Shown: piece by piece, positions 1-9,392 of the stretch
How the letters are laid out: each line of letters begins with the position of its first letter
How positions within the stretch are numbered: the stretch's first letter is position 1
Source of the DNA: Clostridia bacterium
GTDB taxonomy: Bacteria > Bacillota > Clostridia > Christensenellales > UBA3700
Reading direction: 5' to 3'
Assembly (NCBI GenBank): GCA_029061605.1
Contig: JAIDRT010000012.1
Location: 1 to 64,000 of the forward strand
Length of the DNA stretch: 64,000 nt
The notes under the pieces: generated by a model
Told to the model about the DNA's origin: nothing
Databases searched by the model: none
What the model saw: the letters and a program-made list of their open reading frames with translations, nothing else
Program-made: the position numbers and the translations under genes

Positions 1-32
1 CGTATTCTTAGCAATTACTTTTTTATACTGTT

Positions 33-181
33 GAGATCTCTCCACTTCGGTCGAGATGACATCTAAAAAGTTATTGCTTAATTACAGGTTGTGACGCGCG
101 CCCTCACTTGAGGGGAAGGGGTCACGGTACGCGACGGAAGGGGTGTAATTTATGTCACCTCGAGCGCAGTCGAGAGGTCTC
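33..181. repeat. MITE-like element bounded by ~28-bp imperfect inverted repeats
   Basis: gagatctctccacttcggtcgagatgac (33-60) matches the reverse complement of gtcacctcgagcgcagtcgagaggtctc (154-181) at most positions. Confidence 0.5.
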
Positions 182-263
182 TATCCGTTTTATTAAATAA
201 TAATGAATAAATAATATAGAATAGTTTCGGATATTTTATCCTTATTAGATTCTTCGACTTCCA

Positions 264-1715
264 CTATTCTTCTGTCTTTTCTTCTTGACTTTCGCTCTTC
301 TCGCTTAAAGTAAGTGACAAGTTATCTTCAGGATAAGCCGACAGCATAGGCATAATATTTTTATCCTTTTGTCTTGCAAAGTAATTTCGCGTAATGCGGG
401 TTATTGTACCGCCGAGGAATAGTAAGGCAATGAGATTTGGTATTGCCATAAGTCCGTTAAATAGATCTGCCATATCCCACACAAGAGACACGCTCGTCAA
501 AGCGCCGACAATGACAAGCGCCACATAAACAATTTTGAAGATTATCGAATATTTTTTGCCAAAAATAAATTCAAACGATTTCTCTCCGTAATAAGCCCAC
601 GAAAGTATTGTTGTAAAGGCAAACAGCGGCAGCATAATACTGAATACCACTGTGCCAAATTGTCCAAAAGATTGCGTAAACGCCGATTGCGACAGCATTG
701 CGCCGCTTATATCCGCGCCCTGCGTATAAACACCGCTCGTCAGTATGACAAGCGCCGTCAAAGTGCATATGACTATCGTATCCAAAAAGACTCCGAAGAT
801 ACCCCACAGTCCCTGTTGCACCGGCTCTTTTACAGAAGACGCGCTGTGCGCAATGACAGAACTGCCAAGACCTGCTTCATTGGAAAATATTCCTCTTGCC
901 AAGCCATAACGCATAGACCGCATTATCGCATATCCCAACACGCCTCCTCCAACTGCCTGAAAACTAAACGCGTTTTTAAATATCTGTGCAAAAGCCGAAG
1001 GAATTGCCTTGACGTTCATAAAAATAATTATCAAAGCCAACAATATAAAGCCAAGACACATAAAAGGAATTATATATGACGTGATCTTGCCTATGCGCTT
1101 AATACCGCCTATTATTATCAATGCAATGATTATCGCAACGACAACGCCGCTCACCCACTTGGGTATACTAAAACCGCCGTTCAAAGTGTCGGCAATGGTA
1201 TTGATCTGCACCATATTCATACCAAACGCCGCAAACATACAAAAAATTGAAAATAGTATCGCCAGCCACTTCCAGCCAAGACCTTCGGATATGTAATACA
1301 TCGGACCGCCTCTGTATTCGCCGTCCTTGCCCTTTTTGCGGTAATACAAGCCCAAAACGTTTTCTGCGAAGTTAGTAAACATACCCACGAATGCTGAAAG
1401 CCACATCCAAAACACCGCGCCTGGACCGCCGGATAGTATTGCCGTTGCGACGCCCACTATATTGCCGGTGCCTACCGTGCCCGCAATTGCTGTCGAAAAA
1501 GCCTCAAACTGTGAAATCCCATCGCCCTTCTTCTTATTTTTTTTGCCTATGCCCGACAAAGTCTTGCCAATGGTATTTTTGACGGCGTATGGAAACTTGG
1601 TTACTTGCGTAAAACGGTTGCGGACGGTAAGATAAATACCCACTCCCAATATGAGTATTATCATAGGTACGCCCCAAAGAATATTGTCGTTGATAAACTG
1701 TATGACTTTCTGCAA
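264..1715 (-). CDS. sodium:alanine/glycine symporter (AGCS family)
   Basis: 483 aa; multi-TM; GTVGTGNIVGVATAI and SNEAGLGSSVIAHSA family motifs. Confidence 0.93.
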   Translation of the reverse strand: MQKVIQFINDNILWGVPMIILILGVGIYLTVRNRFTQVTKFPYAVKNTIGKTLSGIGKKNKKKGDGISQFEAFSTAIAGTVGTGNIVGVATAILSGGPGAVFWMWLSAFVGMFTNFAENVLGLYYRKKGKDGEYRGGPMYYISEGLGWKWLAILFSIFCMFAAFGMNMVQINTIADTLNGGFSIPKWVSGVVVAIIIALIIIGGIKRIGKITSYIIPFMCLGFILLALIIIFMNVKAIPSAFAQIFKNAFSFQAVGGGVLGYAIMRSMRYGLARGIFSNEAGLGSSVIAHSASSVKEPVQQGLWGIFGVFLDTIVICTLTALVILTSGVYTQGADISGAMLSQSAFTQSFGQFGTVVFSIMLPLFAFTTILSWAYYGEKSFEFIFGKKYSIIFKIVYVALVIVGALTSVSLVWDMADLFNGLMAIPNLIALLFLGGTITRITRNYFARQKDKNIMPMLSAYPEDNLSLTLSEKSESQEEKTEE

Positions 1716-2008
1716 AATTTACTCCAATTTCAATTGATTGCATTATATCATATAATTTGTTTAAAGACAATATCATTTGCGCAATTAACAATGATAATTA
1801 TATATTTGCAATCGTATTATTTTATCGTTATTTTTTTAACATATAATTTACATAAATTTGTCGATTAAACTACATTGACAACAAAATTTGTTTGGATAAA
1901 TCACCTCAAATATTAAAAATTTGAATGTAAATTTTAATTAATATTTACATTCGCCTCAATCAATGATACAATAAATGTATCAAAAAATATTATAGGAGGC
2001 AAACAACT

Positions 2009-2353
2009 ATGAAAAAGAAAGTCGTTCTTTCTGTTGCCGTTGTACTTTTGGTAGTTATGGTAGCAGTTATGTGCGTCGCTTGTACGCCAAGTCAAAAGAG
2101 TGTAATCAAAAAATTTGAAAATAAAGATTACAAACTCATTGCCGGTGATGCGGATTCCAAAGTAGTCAATCTTACAAAAGCAGAGTCTTTGACGAGCATT
2201 AAGACCATCACTATCACTTGGTATGACAATGAAGATGATGCTAAAGACGCTTATGAAGCAAGCATCAAACTTCCCGGTCAAAGTGAAAAGACCGTAAAAA
2301 GAAAAGGCAACGCAGTGGCAATAGGTGATGAAGACTCTATCAAGATTTTTTAA
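2009..2353 (+). CDS. small secreted/lipoprotein, hypothetical
   Basis: N-terminal signal with MCVACTPSQ lipobox-like motif; RBS ataggaggc upstream; paralog of next ORF. Confidence 0.7.
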   Translation: MKKKVVLSVAVVLLVVMVAVMCVACTPSQKSVIKKFENKDYKLIAGDADSKVVNLTKAESLTSIKTITITWYDNEDDAKDAYEASIKLPGQSEKTVKRKGNAVAIGDEDSIKIF

Positions 2354-2520
2354 TTAAATCTTGGTGACTATCCCTGCAAGTCGCAAATCGCGACAAAGTG
2401 ATTAGGTAAATATATGGAATGTTGAGGCGCGACGAAAGTTGCGCCTTTGCTTTTTATATGCCCTTTACTTTTTTATAAATCTGCTGTATAATATCAATAT
2501 AAAATCGTCGTGAGGTAAAA

Positions 2521-2871
2521 ATGAACAGAAAAAGCGTAATAATCCTGTCTTCCCTATTGATATGTTTTTTGATTTTGCTAACTTGCGGACTTGCCTTCAC
2601 GTCAGTGACCCCAAGCAAAGAAAGAGTCACCAACAGATATATAAAAGCAGGATACACTCACGCATTTTTTGACTTCGGAGACTATTCAATACGCGCATAT
2701 ACTAAAGAAAAAGGCAAAAGCGTACTCATTATTTGGTACGGTGACAAAAAGTTAGCGGACAAAAGTATATATACTGCAAACAAAATAAAGGGCGATAGAT
2801 TTGTCGTAAAGCGAGGCAACGCCATCGCAATCGGCTATGAAGACGACATAAAAATCTTTCAATTTGCTTAA
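2521..2871 (+). CDS. small secreted/membrane-anchored protein, paralog of upstream ORF
   Basis: N-terminal hydrophobic segment; shared C-terminal VKRxGNAxAIGxEDxIKIF. Confidence 0.65.
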   Translation: MNRKSVIILSSLLICFLILLTCGLAFTSVTPSKERVTNRYIKAGYTHAFFDFGDYSIRAYTKEKGKSVLIIWYGDKKLADKSIYTANKIKGDRFVVKRGNAIAIGYEDDIKIFQFA

Positions 2872-2920
2872 ATCGAATCAATATAGCCAATAGGCAACTA
2901 AAAATAAAGGGGTAAAATTT

Positions 2921-4546
2921 ATGAAACGAAACGGTATGTGCCCATCCTGTTATCTCAAAATGTTGTTGACACCGGGCAAAAGACAGGCAAAACTTGATAT
3001 TGGAGAAAAGTACGACAACGGCGTTGCGCTTACTCCGCCAATGGGCTGGGCAAGTTGGAATACTTTCAAAAACAATATTGACGAAGATTTGATTTACGAC
3101 ACTGGCAAGGCTATGGTAGAAAAAGGCCTGCTTGACGCAGGATATAAGTTCATCAATCTTGACGACAACTGGCACTCCAATATGCGCGACGAAAACGGCA
3201 ATTTGCAAGGCGACTTGGTACGCTTTAAGAACGGTATCCCCTCTCTTGTAGCCAAACTCAACGACTTAGGGCTTAAAGTAGGTATCTATTCTTCAAACGG
3301 TACTTTGACTTGCGAAAACCTGCCTGCATCCCTCCACAACGAAGAAAAAGACGCTCTCAACTTTGCCAGATGGGGTATTGAGTATTTTAAATACGACTTC
3401 TGCCACAATGAGCAGTATAGCAAATACGCTCCCCTTGTATATGCCTTAGAAATCGTCAAGGTCGGCGAAAAGCAAGGAATTGTCGTCAATTGCAAGCAAG
3501 CAAAACTTGACGGACTTGCCAAATTTATGCCTGAAGAAAAACTTGACGGCGGATATTATATATCAGGTCTTGACAAAGCAAGAGGCGTGGCGACTTTTGA
3601 CAGCGTGAGCGTAGACGAAGACGGCGAATACGTCTTGACAATATGTATAAAAAAGAAAGGTTGGTATAACAAAACTCTCGTTGCAAAAGTCAACGGCGCA
3701 AATCATATATACGAATTCCCCCATCAAAAATTCTGGAACTTGACGGCGAGATTTCAACAAATCGTGCACCTCAATAAAGGCGTCAACGTAATTCAACTAT
3801 ACAACCCAGTGACCTGTCGCGCGGACTCTGCCGCCCTGCAATATTACAAAATGGGACAGGCGCTCAAAAAGGCGACAAAGAGAGTTGCTTTTGAGCGTGG
3901 CGAAGAGGAAAAACCCATCACGTTTTCTATCTGCGAATGGGGGCTCAACAAACCGTATAAATGGGGCGCGAAAGCAGGCAACCTTTGGCGTACTACTCCC
4001 GATATTAACCCCAATTGGAAATGGATAGTTATGCTCTATAAGCATACAGCTAAATTGTATGAATACTCTGGCGTAGGCGGTTGGAACGATCCTGATATGC
4101 TTGAAGTCGGCAACGGCAAACTGACGTATGACCAAAACAAATCTCACTTCAGCGCGTGGTGTATGCTCAACGCGCCTTTGATACTCGGCAATGACCTCAG
4201 AAGCGTCAAACAAGACGTACTCGACATAGTCACCAACAAGAATTTGATTGCCATCAATCAAGACCCGCTCGGCAAGCAAGCAAAGGTAATCAAACGCAGC
4301 GGCGGCGTTGATATTCTTGCAAAACCGCTTGCAGACAACAAGACGGCAATATGTCTTTTCAACAAACGTGGCGGCAACAAAAAAGTATCTGTCGATTTGC
4401 AAAAAATCGTCAACGACGAATACGTCAAAATGAATCACAAAAACCAATATACCCTGACCGAGCAATGGAGCGGCGAAACAATCAAGACTGACAGGAAGTT
4501 GTCAACTTCGCTCAATAGTTATGAAACAAAGGTATATATAGTGTGA
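2921..4546 (+). CDS. glycoside hydrolase family 27-like alpha-galactosidase
   Basis: TPPMGWASWNTF, GLKVGIYSSNGTLTC, YFKYDFCHNE, GGWNDPDMLEVGNG motifs. Confidence 0.9.
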   Translation: MKRNGMCPSCYLKMLLTPGKRQAKLDIGEKYDNGVALTPPMGWASWNTFKNNIDEDLIYDTGKAMVEKGLLDAGYKFINLDDNWHSNMRDENGNLQGDLVRFKNGIPSLVAKLNDLGLKVGIYSSNGTLTCENLPASLHNEEKDALNFARWGIEYFKYDFCHNEQYSKYAPLVYALEIVKVGEKQGIVVNCKQAKLDGLAKFMPEEKLDGGYYISGLDKARGVATFDSVSVDEDGEYVLTICIKKKGWYNKTLVAKVNGANHIYEFPHQKFWNLTARFQQIVHLNKGVNVIQLYNPVTCRADSAALQYYKMGQALKKATKRVAFERGEEEKPITFSICEWGLNKPYKWGAKAGNLWRTTPDINPNWKWIVMLYKHTAKLYEYSGVGGWNDPDMLEVGNGKLTYDQNKSHFSAWCMLNAPLILGNDLRSVKQDVLDIVTNKNLIAINQDPLGKQAKVIKRSGGVDILAKPLADNKTAICLFNKRGGNKKVSVDLQKIVNDEYVKMNHKNQYTLTEQWSGETIKTDRKLSTSLNSYETKVYIV

Positions 4547-4590
4547 TTTATTATAGATAATAAATAATAGTTGCAAAAAGATAAATGATA

Positions 4591-4617
4591 AAAGCGAGAG
4601 TACTCTCTCGCTTTTGT
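4591..4617 (+). terminator. Rho-independent terminator
   Basis: aaaagcgagagtactctctcgcttttgttg hairpin plus T-rich tail after GH27 ORF. Confidence 0.7.
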
Positions 4618-4731
4618 TGTTTCACTTTACACGAATGTAATTAAACCTGTAATTCTTCATCAATTTTTAATATCACTGTTATGATAGCAAAATAAAACTC
4701 CCAACACAACTTCTTACATTCTCCCATTTAC

Positions 4732-4891
4732 GTTTGCCGAGAAGAGAGCGGCGTAAGATTTTCACGAGCAAGAAAATTTTCAAGACGATGAAAACGAACG
4801 CAGTCGTACTTTATGTACGTCAAGTGAGTTTGAAGAAGTATTGGAGACTTTATTGCCGTGTAAAACTACGACGCCTCTCTATGAGGCAAAC
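4732..4891. repeat. ~160-bp imperfect long hairpin (MITE-like), overlapping the lysC 3' end
   Basis: Left end gtttgccgagaagagagcggcgta resembles the reverse complement of right end tacgacgcctctctatgaggcaaac. Confidence 0.45.
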
Positions 4892-6198
4892 GCCTGGTAT
4901 ATTGCGTTTATTGCTCTCTCATAGTCACTCGTCGCAATACCTACAATAATGTTCATTTCGCTTGAGCCTTGATCTATCATTCTGATGTTGATTTTTTCTT
5001 TAGCAAGCGCGCCGATAAGCGTTGCTGCGCTGCCGGGCTTGAATGACATACCTTGACCAACTGTCGCAATCAAGGATATACCGCTCTTGATCTCGATATG
5101 ATCGGGATTGACGACTTTCTTTATACGCTCTACGACGACGTCTTCTTTGCCTGCAAGTTCGCTGTCGGCAATGACGATACTCATAGTATCTATACCTGAC
5201 GGCATATGTTCAAAAGAAATATTGTAATACTCAAGTACTGCAAGCACTTTGCGCACAAAGCCAAGTTCGCTGTTCATCATAGACTTTTCAATATATACTA
5301 TGCTGTAGCCCTTTTTACCTGCAATACCGGTGATAACTCTCTTGCCCAGTTCTTTTTCGTCAAGGTCGGCGACTATCATAGTTCCGTCTGCCGTTGGGCA
5401 GAAAGTATTGCGGATATTGATTGGTATTTTGCTTATTCTTACAGGGAAAATCGACTCGGGATGAAGCACGTTTGCGCCCATATAAGCGAGTTCTCTAAGT
5501 TCTTTATAAGAAAGCGTGGAGATAGGCTTGGGATTTTCTACGATACGCGGGTCTGCCGACATAAAGCCGTTGACGTCCGTCCAGTTCTCGTATAGACTTG
5601 CGCCTACTGCCCTTGCAATGACTGCGCCCGAAACGTCCGAGCCGCCTCTGCTGAAAGTATGCACGATACCTGCCTCATCTCCGCCGTAGAAGCCAGGTAC
5701 GACTGCTCTCTCAACGCCTGCAAGCGCATTCTTAACCTTTTCATTGGTGAGTTCCGCTTGGAAATCGCCGTTTTCGTCAAAGACCATAATGTCCTTGGCG
5801 TCAATAAATTTATAGCCCAACACCTTCGCCATAATTACGGCGGAAAGGTACTCGCCTCTTGACGCGCAGAACTCTGCGGAGTCGTATTTATTCATTTCCT
5901 CTTCGACTTTGTCAAGATAACTGTCAATATCAAGGTCTATTGCAATATCTGCGACGATACCTTTAAATCTATCTCTTATCTTATCAAACGTATCTTTGCA
6001 TTCGCCGTTGATTTGCAAGTCGTGATAACAAGCGTATAACATATCGGTGACCTTGTGGTCTTGCGAAAATCTCTTGCCTGGAGCCGACACTACGACGTAT
6101 CTGCGCTTTGCGTCTTGCTTGATTATTTCGGCTACTTTAGTGATCGCCTTGGCGTCTGCCATTGACGTACCGCCGAATTTTGCCACTGTGATTGACAT
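4879..6198 (-). CDS. lysC: aspartate kinase
   Basis: AKFGGTSMADA start, FSRGGSDVSGAV motif, C-terminal ACT domains. Confidence 0.93.
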   Translation of the reverse strand: MSITVAKFGGTSMADAKAITKVAEIIKQDAKRRYVVVSAPGKRFSQDHKVTDMLYACYHDLQINGECKDTFDKIRDRFKGIVADIAIDLDIDSYLDKVEEEMNKYDSAEFCASRGEYLSAVIMAKVLGYKFIDAKDIMVFDENGDFQAELTNEKVKNALAGVERAVVPGFYGGDEAGIVHTFSRGGSDVSGAVIARAVGASLYENWTDVNGFMSADPRIVENPKPISTLSYKELRELAYMGANVLHPESIFPVRISKIPINIRNTFCPTADGTMIVADLDEKELGKRVITGIAGKKGYSIVYIEKSMMNSELGFVRKVLAVLEYYNISFEHMPSGIDTMSIVIADSELAGKEDVVVERIKKVVNPDHIEIKSGISLIATVGQGMSFKPGSAATLIGALAKEKINIRMIDQGSSEMNIIVGIATSDYERAINAIYQAFAS

Positions 6199-6329
6199 AA
6201 CGTACCTCTGATTTTTACCTTTTTTAATATATTTTTAAATATTATATAACATATTTTACATTGCCTTAAAGTTTTTGGCAAGTAAATAAATACATTTTGT
6301 ATTTTCACTTTAATTACGTTTAGGACATT

Positions 6330-6536
6330 TTAAAGATTACCGTTTATCAATTCATCAATACTGATTTGGAAAATATTGCAAAGTTTTCTCAACATATCTA
6401 TATTGGGTTCAGTGCGCCCCTGCTCCCAGTTTGCATAACAACTTTCTACCACGCCAAGAAAGGTAGCAACTTGCTTTTGCGTTAAGCAACTCTCTTTGCG
6501 TATGCTTTTAAGATTTTCACAAAACTTTGTGTCCAT
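6330..6536 (-). CDS. XRE-family HTH transcriptional regulator
   Basis: LKSIRKESCLTQKQVATFLGVVESCYANWEQGRTEPNIDML. Confidence 0.88.
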   Translation of the reverse strand: MDTKFCENLKSIRKESCLTQKQVATFLGVVESCYANWEQGRTEPNIDMLRKLCNIFQISIDELINGNL

Positions 6537-6557
6537 ATAATTATATTATTTGTTAAA

Positions 6558-6593
6558 ACTAGACAAAATGTCTTGACACTAGACAAAATATCT
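6558..6593. promoter_or_regulatory. candidate XRE operator, two direct repeats at 20-bp spacing
   Basis: actagacaaaatgtct (6558-6573) and actagacaaaatatct (6578-6593) in the divergent intergenic region. Confidence 0.65.
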
Positions 6594-6615
6594 AGTAAAA
6601 TAAAGAAAAAAGGAG

Positions 6616-6933
6616 GTGTATAAAATGTATTGCGCAAATTGCGGAAGTGAGATTGACGATAGAGCAGTTATTTGCCCGCACTGTGGAGTTGCAACTGGGA
6701 AAGCCACCAATGATGCTTCTACTTCAAATAATCTTGCCGTCATTGGATTTGTATTATCATTCTTTATTTCTTTAGCAGGACTAATCTGCTCTATTATGGG
6801 CTATAAGAAATCTGCTGAACTCAATGGCAAAGGAAAAGGCTTATCCTTAGCAGGAATTATAATAAGCGTTATATCTATGGTTGCTTATGTAATATACTTA
6901 GTTGTATTAATAGCAACTGCAATTTTGGTATAA
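6616..6933 (+). CDS. zinc-ribbon plus DUF4190-like membrane protein
   Basis: N-terminal MYCANCGSEIDDRAVICPHCG; two TM segments with GLICSIMGYKKSAELNGKGKGLSLAGIIIS. Confidence 0.8.
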   Translation: MYKMYCANCGSEIDDRAVICPHCGVATGKATNDASTSNNLAVIGFVLSFFISLAGLICSIMGYKKSAELNGKGKGLSLAGIIISVISMVAYVIYLVVLIATAILV

Positions 6934-6954
6934 ACATTTAAAGGCGAGTCTTTA

Positions 6955-8199
6955 TTAGTACTCGCCTATTTTTCTGCACTCGAGATAATATCTCTTGTCC
7001 TCCGCGTGTCCCATTGAGAAGGACTTGCGAGGCAATACTCCTCGTCTAACGACGTAGTCAAAAAGTCCGTTCTTTTCAAGACAAGGCATAAAGACCGCAA
7101 CTGCGTTTTTCTCCTTGGCTACGTTGAGCAAATGCTCGTCACCGTGGATATAGTCGATTACCATATCTTTATGCGACTTGTTATATTCGTCCATAAGTTG
7201 CTGTATATCCGCAATGGCGTCGCTTGCATTGGACGAAACGTTCCAATAATAAGTCTTACTGCCAAATACGACTTTGACAGCGCTTTCCCCATCCAACTTT
7301 GCAAGGCTGCTCTTCATATATTCTACAAACTCTTCCCCCGCGCCAAACACTGCTCTGTGAATGGGCTGGAACTCCAAAGATCTATCGTGCAAATTGACGA
7401 GTTCGCAAAGCGCGTATCTTGCAGGGTGATTATCAAGATCATCTCCACTCAACGTCTTTTTGATATTATTCCAGCACTCTTTTGCTGTCGCAAGAGAATG
7501 ATTACCGTCACCCACGGCAAACAATATAGGTTTATCGCTACCGTACTTCTCTGCCAAGACGTCTTTATCCAAAAGTCCATTTAGAGATTCAATGATACCG
7601 TTGCAATCTTTTATCTTATATCCCTTGATACTTCCGCCGCCCATATTAAGAGCAAAATCGTAAGCAAGGTCGAATTGTTCTTTACGCGCGTACAAATTCT
7701 CAATGATCCTGTCCTTGCGATCGTCCATCAACATCATTATATGCGGACTTTCAAGGCACGCGCCTTTGCGAACTTCTATTCTTGCAGGAAGTCTCTCAAC
7801 GACGGTCTTTTCGGTGGCTTTGATAAGCGCGTCATTTTGCGGCGTATATTCGTAATCTTCAAGGTCAACGGCAATTACAAGTCCCAATCTCTTTTGTCCG
7901 TCGGGCGTAATTCTCTCAACAAGTACAAACCCCTCAAACTCTTCAAATATATCGTCTTGCAAATACTTTTGCATATTTGCATTGATAGACTTTATCCTGT
8001 CCTGCTTGTCCGTCCCTTCAAGATATACTTCGGGAAAAATCAAGCGCAAAGTAGACGGCGCGTCGCCGACGAACTTATCAAGTTGTTCCCAATAATCGGG
8101 CTGAGACGTAAATTGGTCGCACGCGATTACGCTCCATTTGCTATTGTCAACGGTCGATTTGGGTAAAAGTATTTTTGGAATTTTAACTGTGTTTTTCAT
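6955..8199 (-). CDS. DUF1015 family protein
   Basis: AVGDGNHSLATAKECW, WSVIACDQFTSQPDYW, family-like length. Confidence 0.85.
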   Translation of the reverse strand: MKNTVKIPKILLPKSTVDNSKWSVIACDQFTSQPDYWEQLDKFVGDAPSTLRLIFPEVYLEGTDKQDRIKSINANMQKYLQDDIFEEFEGFVLVERITPDGQKRLGLVIAVDLEDYEYTPQNDALIKATEKTVVERLPARIEVRKGACLESPHIMMLMDDRKDRIIENLYARKEQFDLAYDFALNMGGGSIKGYKIKDCNGIIESLNGLLDKDVLAEKYGSDKPILFAVGDGNHSLATAKECWNNIKKTLSGDDLDNHPARYALCELVNLHDRSLEFQPIHRAVFGAGEEFVEYMKSSLAKLDGESAVKVVFGSKTYYWNVSSNASDAIADIQQLMDEYNKSHKDMVIDYIHGDEHLLNVAKEKNAVAVFMPCLEKNGLFDYVVRRGVLPRKSFSMGHAEDKRYYLECRKIGEY

Positions 8200-8244
8200 A
8201 TTCTTTCCTTTTTATAATTCATTATCACAAAAACTTTTCTTAGA

Positions 8245-8403
8245 GGCGAGGCTTAAGAGACGCGGATAAGATTGCGCAAGCGATTTTTGTGATAAGCAGG
8301 ATACGTATTACGTGCGTAGCAGCGCTACGTGCGTGATGCGTAGACGAACTTAGCGCATAAATCGACAGCAATATTGCCGCACGAACTTAAGCCGAGACTC
8401 GCC
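8245..8403. repeat. intergenic long imperfect hairpin (MITE-like)
   Basis: ggcgaggcttaag... and ...cttaagccgagactcgcc ends; arms align along most of their length; core shared with 15166-15259. Confidence 0.55.
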
Positions 8404-8462
8404 CAACAAAAATGCCAGACTATAAATAGTTTGGCATTAAAAATCTTTGTGGGAAGAAAAAC

Positions 8463-9302
8463 TTAATTCTTTTTATGTCCCTTTTTGTCGTGCTTCTTGA
8501 CTGCCGATTGAGAACTGATTCTATAGATAACCTTGATCTCTTCGAGCAATTTCTCCGGAGTCATATATCTTTTGATCGTACCGCCCTGCACTACGCTTAT
8601 GATACCGCTCTCTTCGCTTACTACGATTGCAAATACGTCGCTCTCTTCAGTGATACCTATTGCCGCTCTGTGGCGTGTGCCGAGGTCTTTTGCAAGAGTG
8701 ACTTCTTGCGAAAGCGGCAAGAAACAGCCCGCTGATATTATTCTATTGCCGAGTACAACGACTGCGCCGTCGTGCAAAGGTCCCTTTGTGCTGAAGATAC
8801 TTTCCAAAAGTCCGCTGGAAATCGTTGCGTCCAACGCCGTACCGGTATCAAGAATATGCGGCGGTATCTCAGTCGGAGCAATGATTATCAACGCGCCCAC
8901 GTCGTTTTTCGCCATATTCTGACAAGCCTTAACCATCTCGGTTGCGGAAATCAAGAGTTCCTCGTCGGTGGTATTGTAATTATACTTGACTTTTTGACGT
9001 CTTGCCAACTTACTCATAAATATCTTGAGGTCGGATCTATAGACTTCTACTATAGCGACTATCCAGAAGATATTGAAATATCTCAACACGTCTATAGCAA
9101 TCTTCGCTTGTTGGTAATAGATATTCAAAATCAAAAGAGCGAGATAAATCACAGCGTATACGGATACGACGACCGCCATACGGTAACTGTTGCGTCTTGC
9201 AAAAAATACGAACATCATTATAGCGACTGCCAAAGTCACCAATATATCAATTACCACCCACGCTTGAGCCGCGTCTACTGCCAATAAGGTGTTGAGCAAC
9301 AT
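8463..9302 (-). CDS. cdaA: diadenylate cyclase
   Basis: N-terminal TM helices plus DAC motifs DGAVVVLGNRI and LGTRHRAAIGITEESDVFAIVVSEE. Confidence 0.93.
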   Translation of the reverse strand: MLLNTLLAVDAAQAWVVIDILVTLAVAIMMFVFFARRNSYRMAVVVSVYAVIYLALLILNIYYQQAKIAIDVLRYFNIFWIVAIVEVYRSDLKIFMSKLARRQKVKYNYNTTDEELLISATEMVKACQNMAKNDVGALIIIAPTEIPPHILDTGTALDATISSGLLESIFSTKGPLHDGAVVVLGNRIISAGCFLPLSQEVTLAKDLGTRHRAAIGITEESDVFAIVVSEESGIISVVQGGTIKRYMTPEKLLEEIKVIYRISSQSAVKKHDKKGHKKN

Positions 9303-9392
9303 TATATCTACTCCTTAAATTTTTACTTCTATATTATAATATAATTTTTTTTTGCAAAAATAAAGTGTTTTTACTAAAGTTTTTGCAATATC

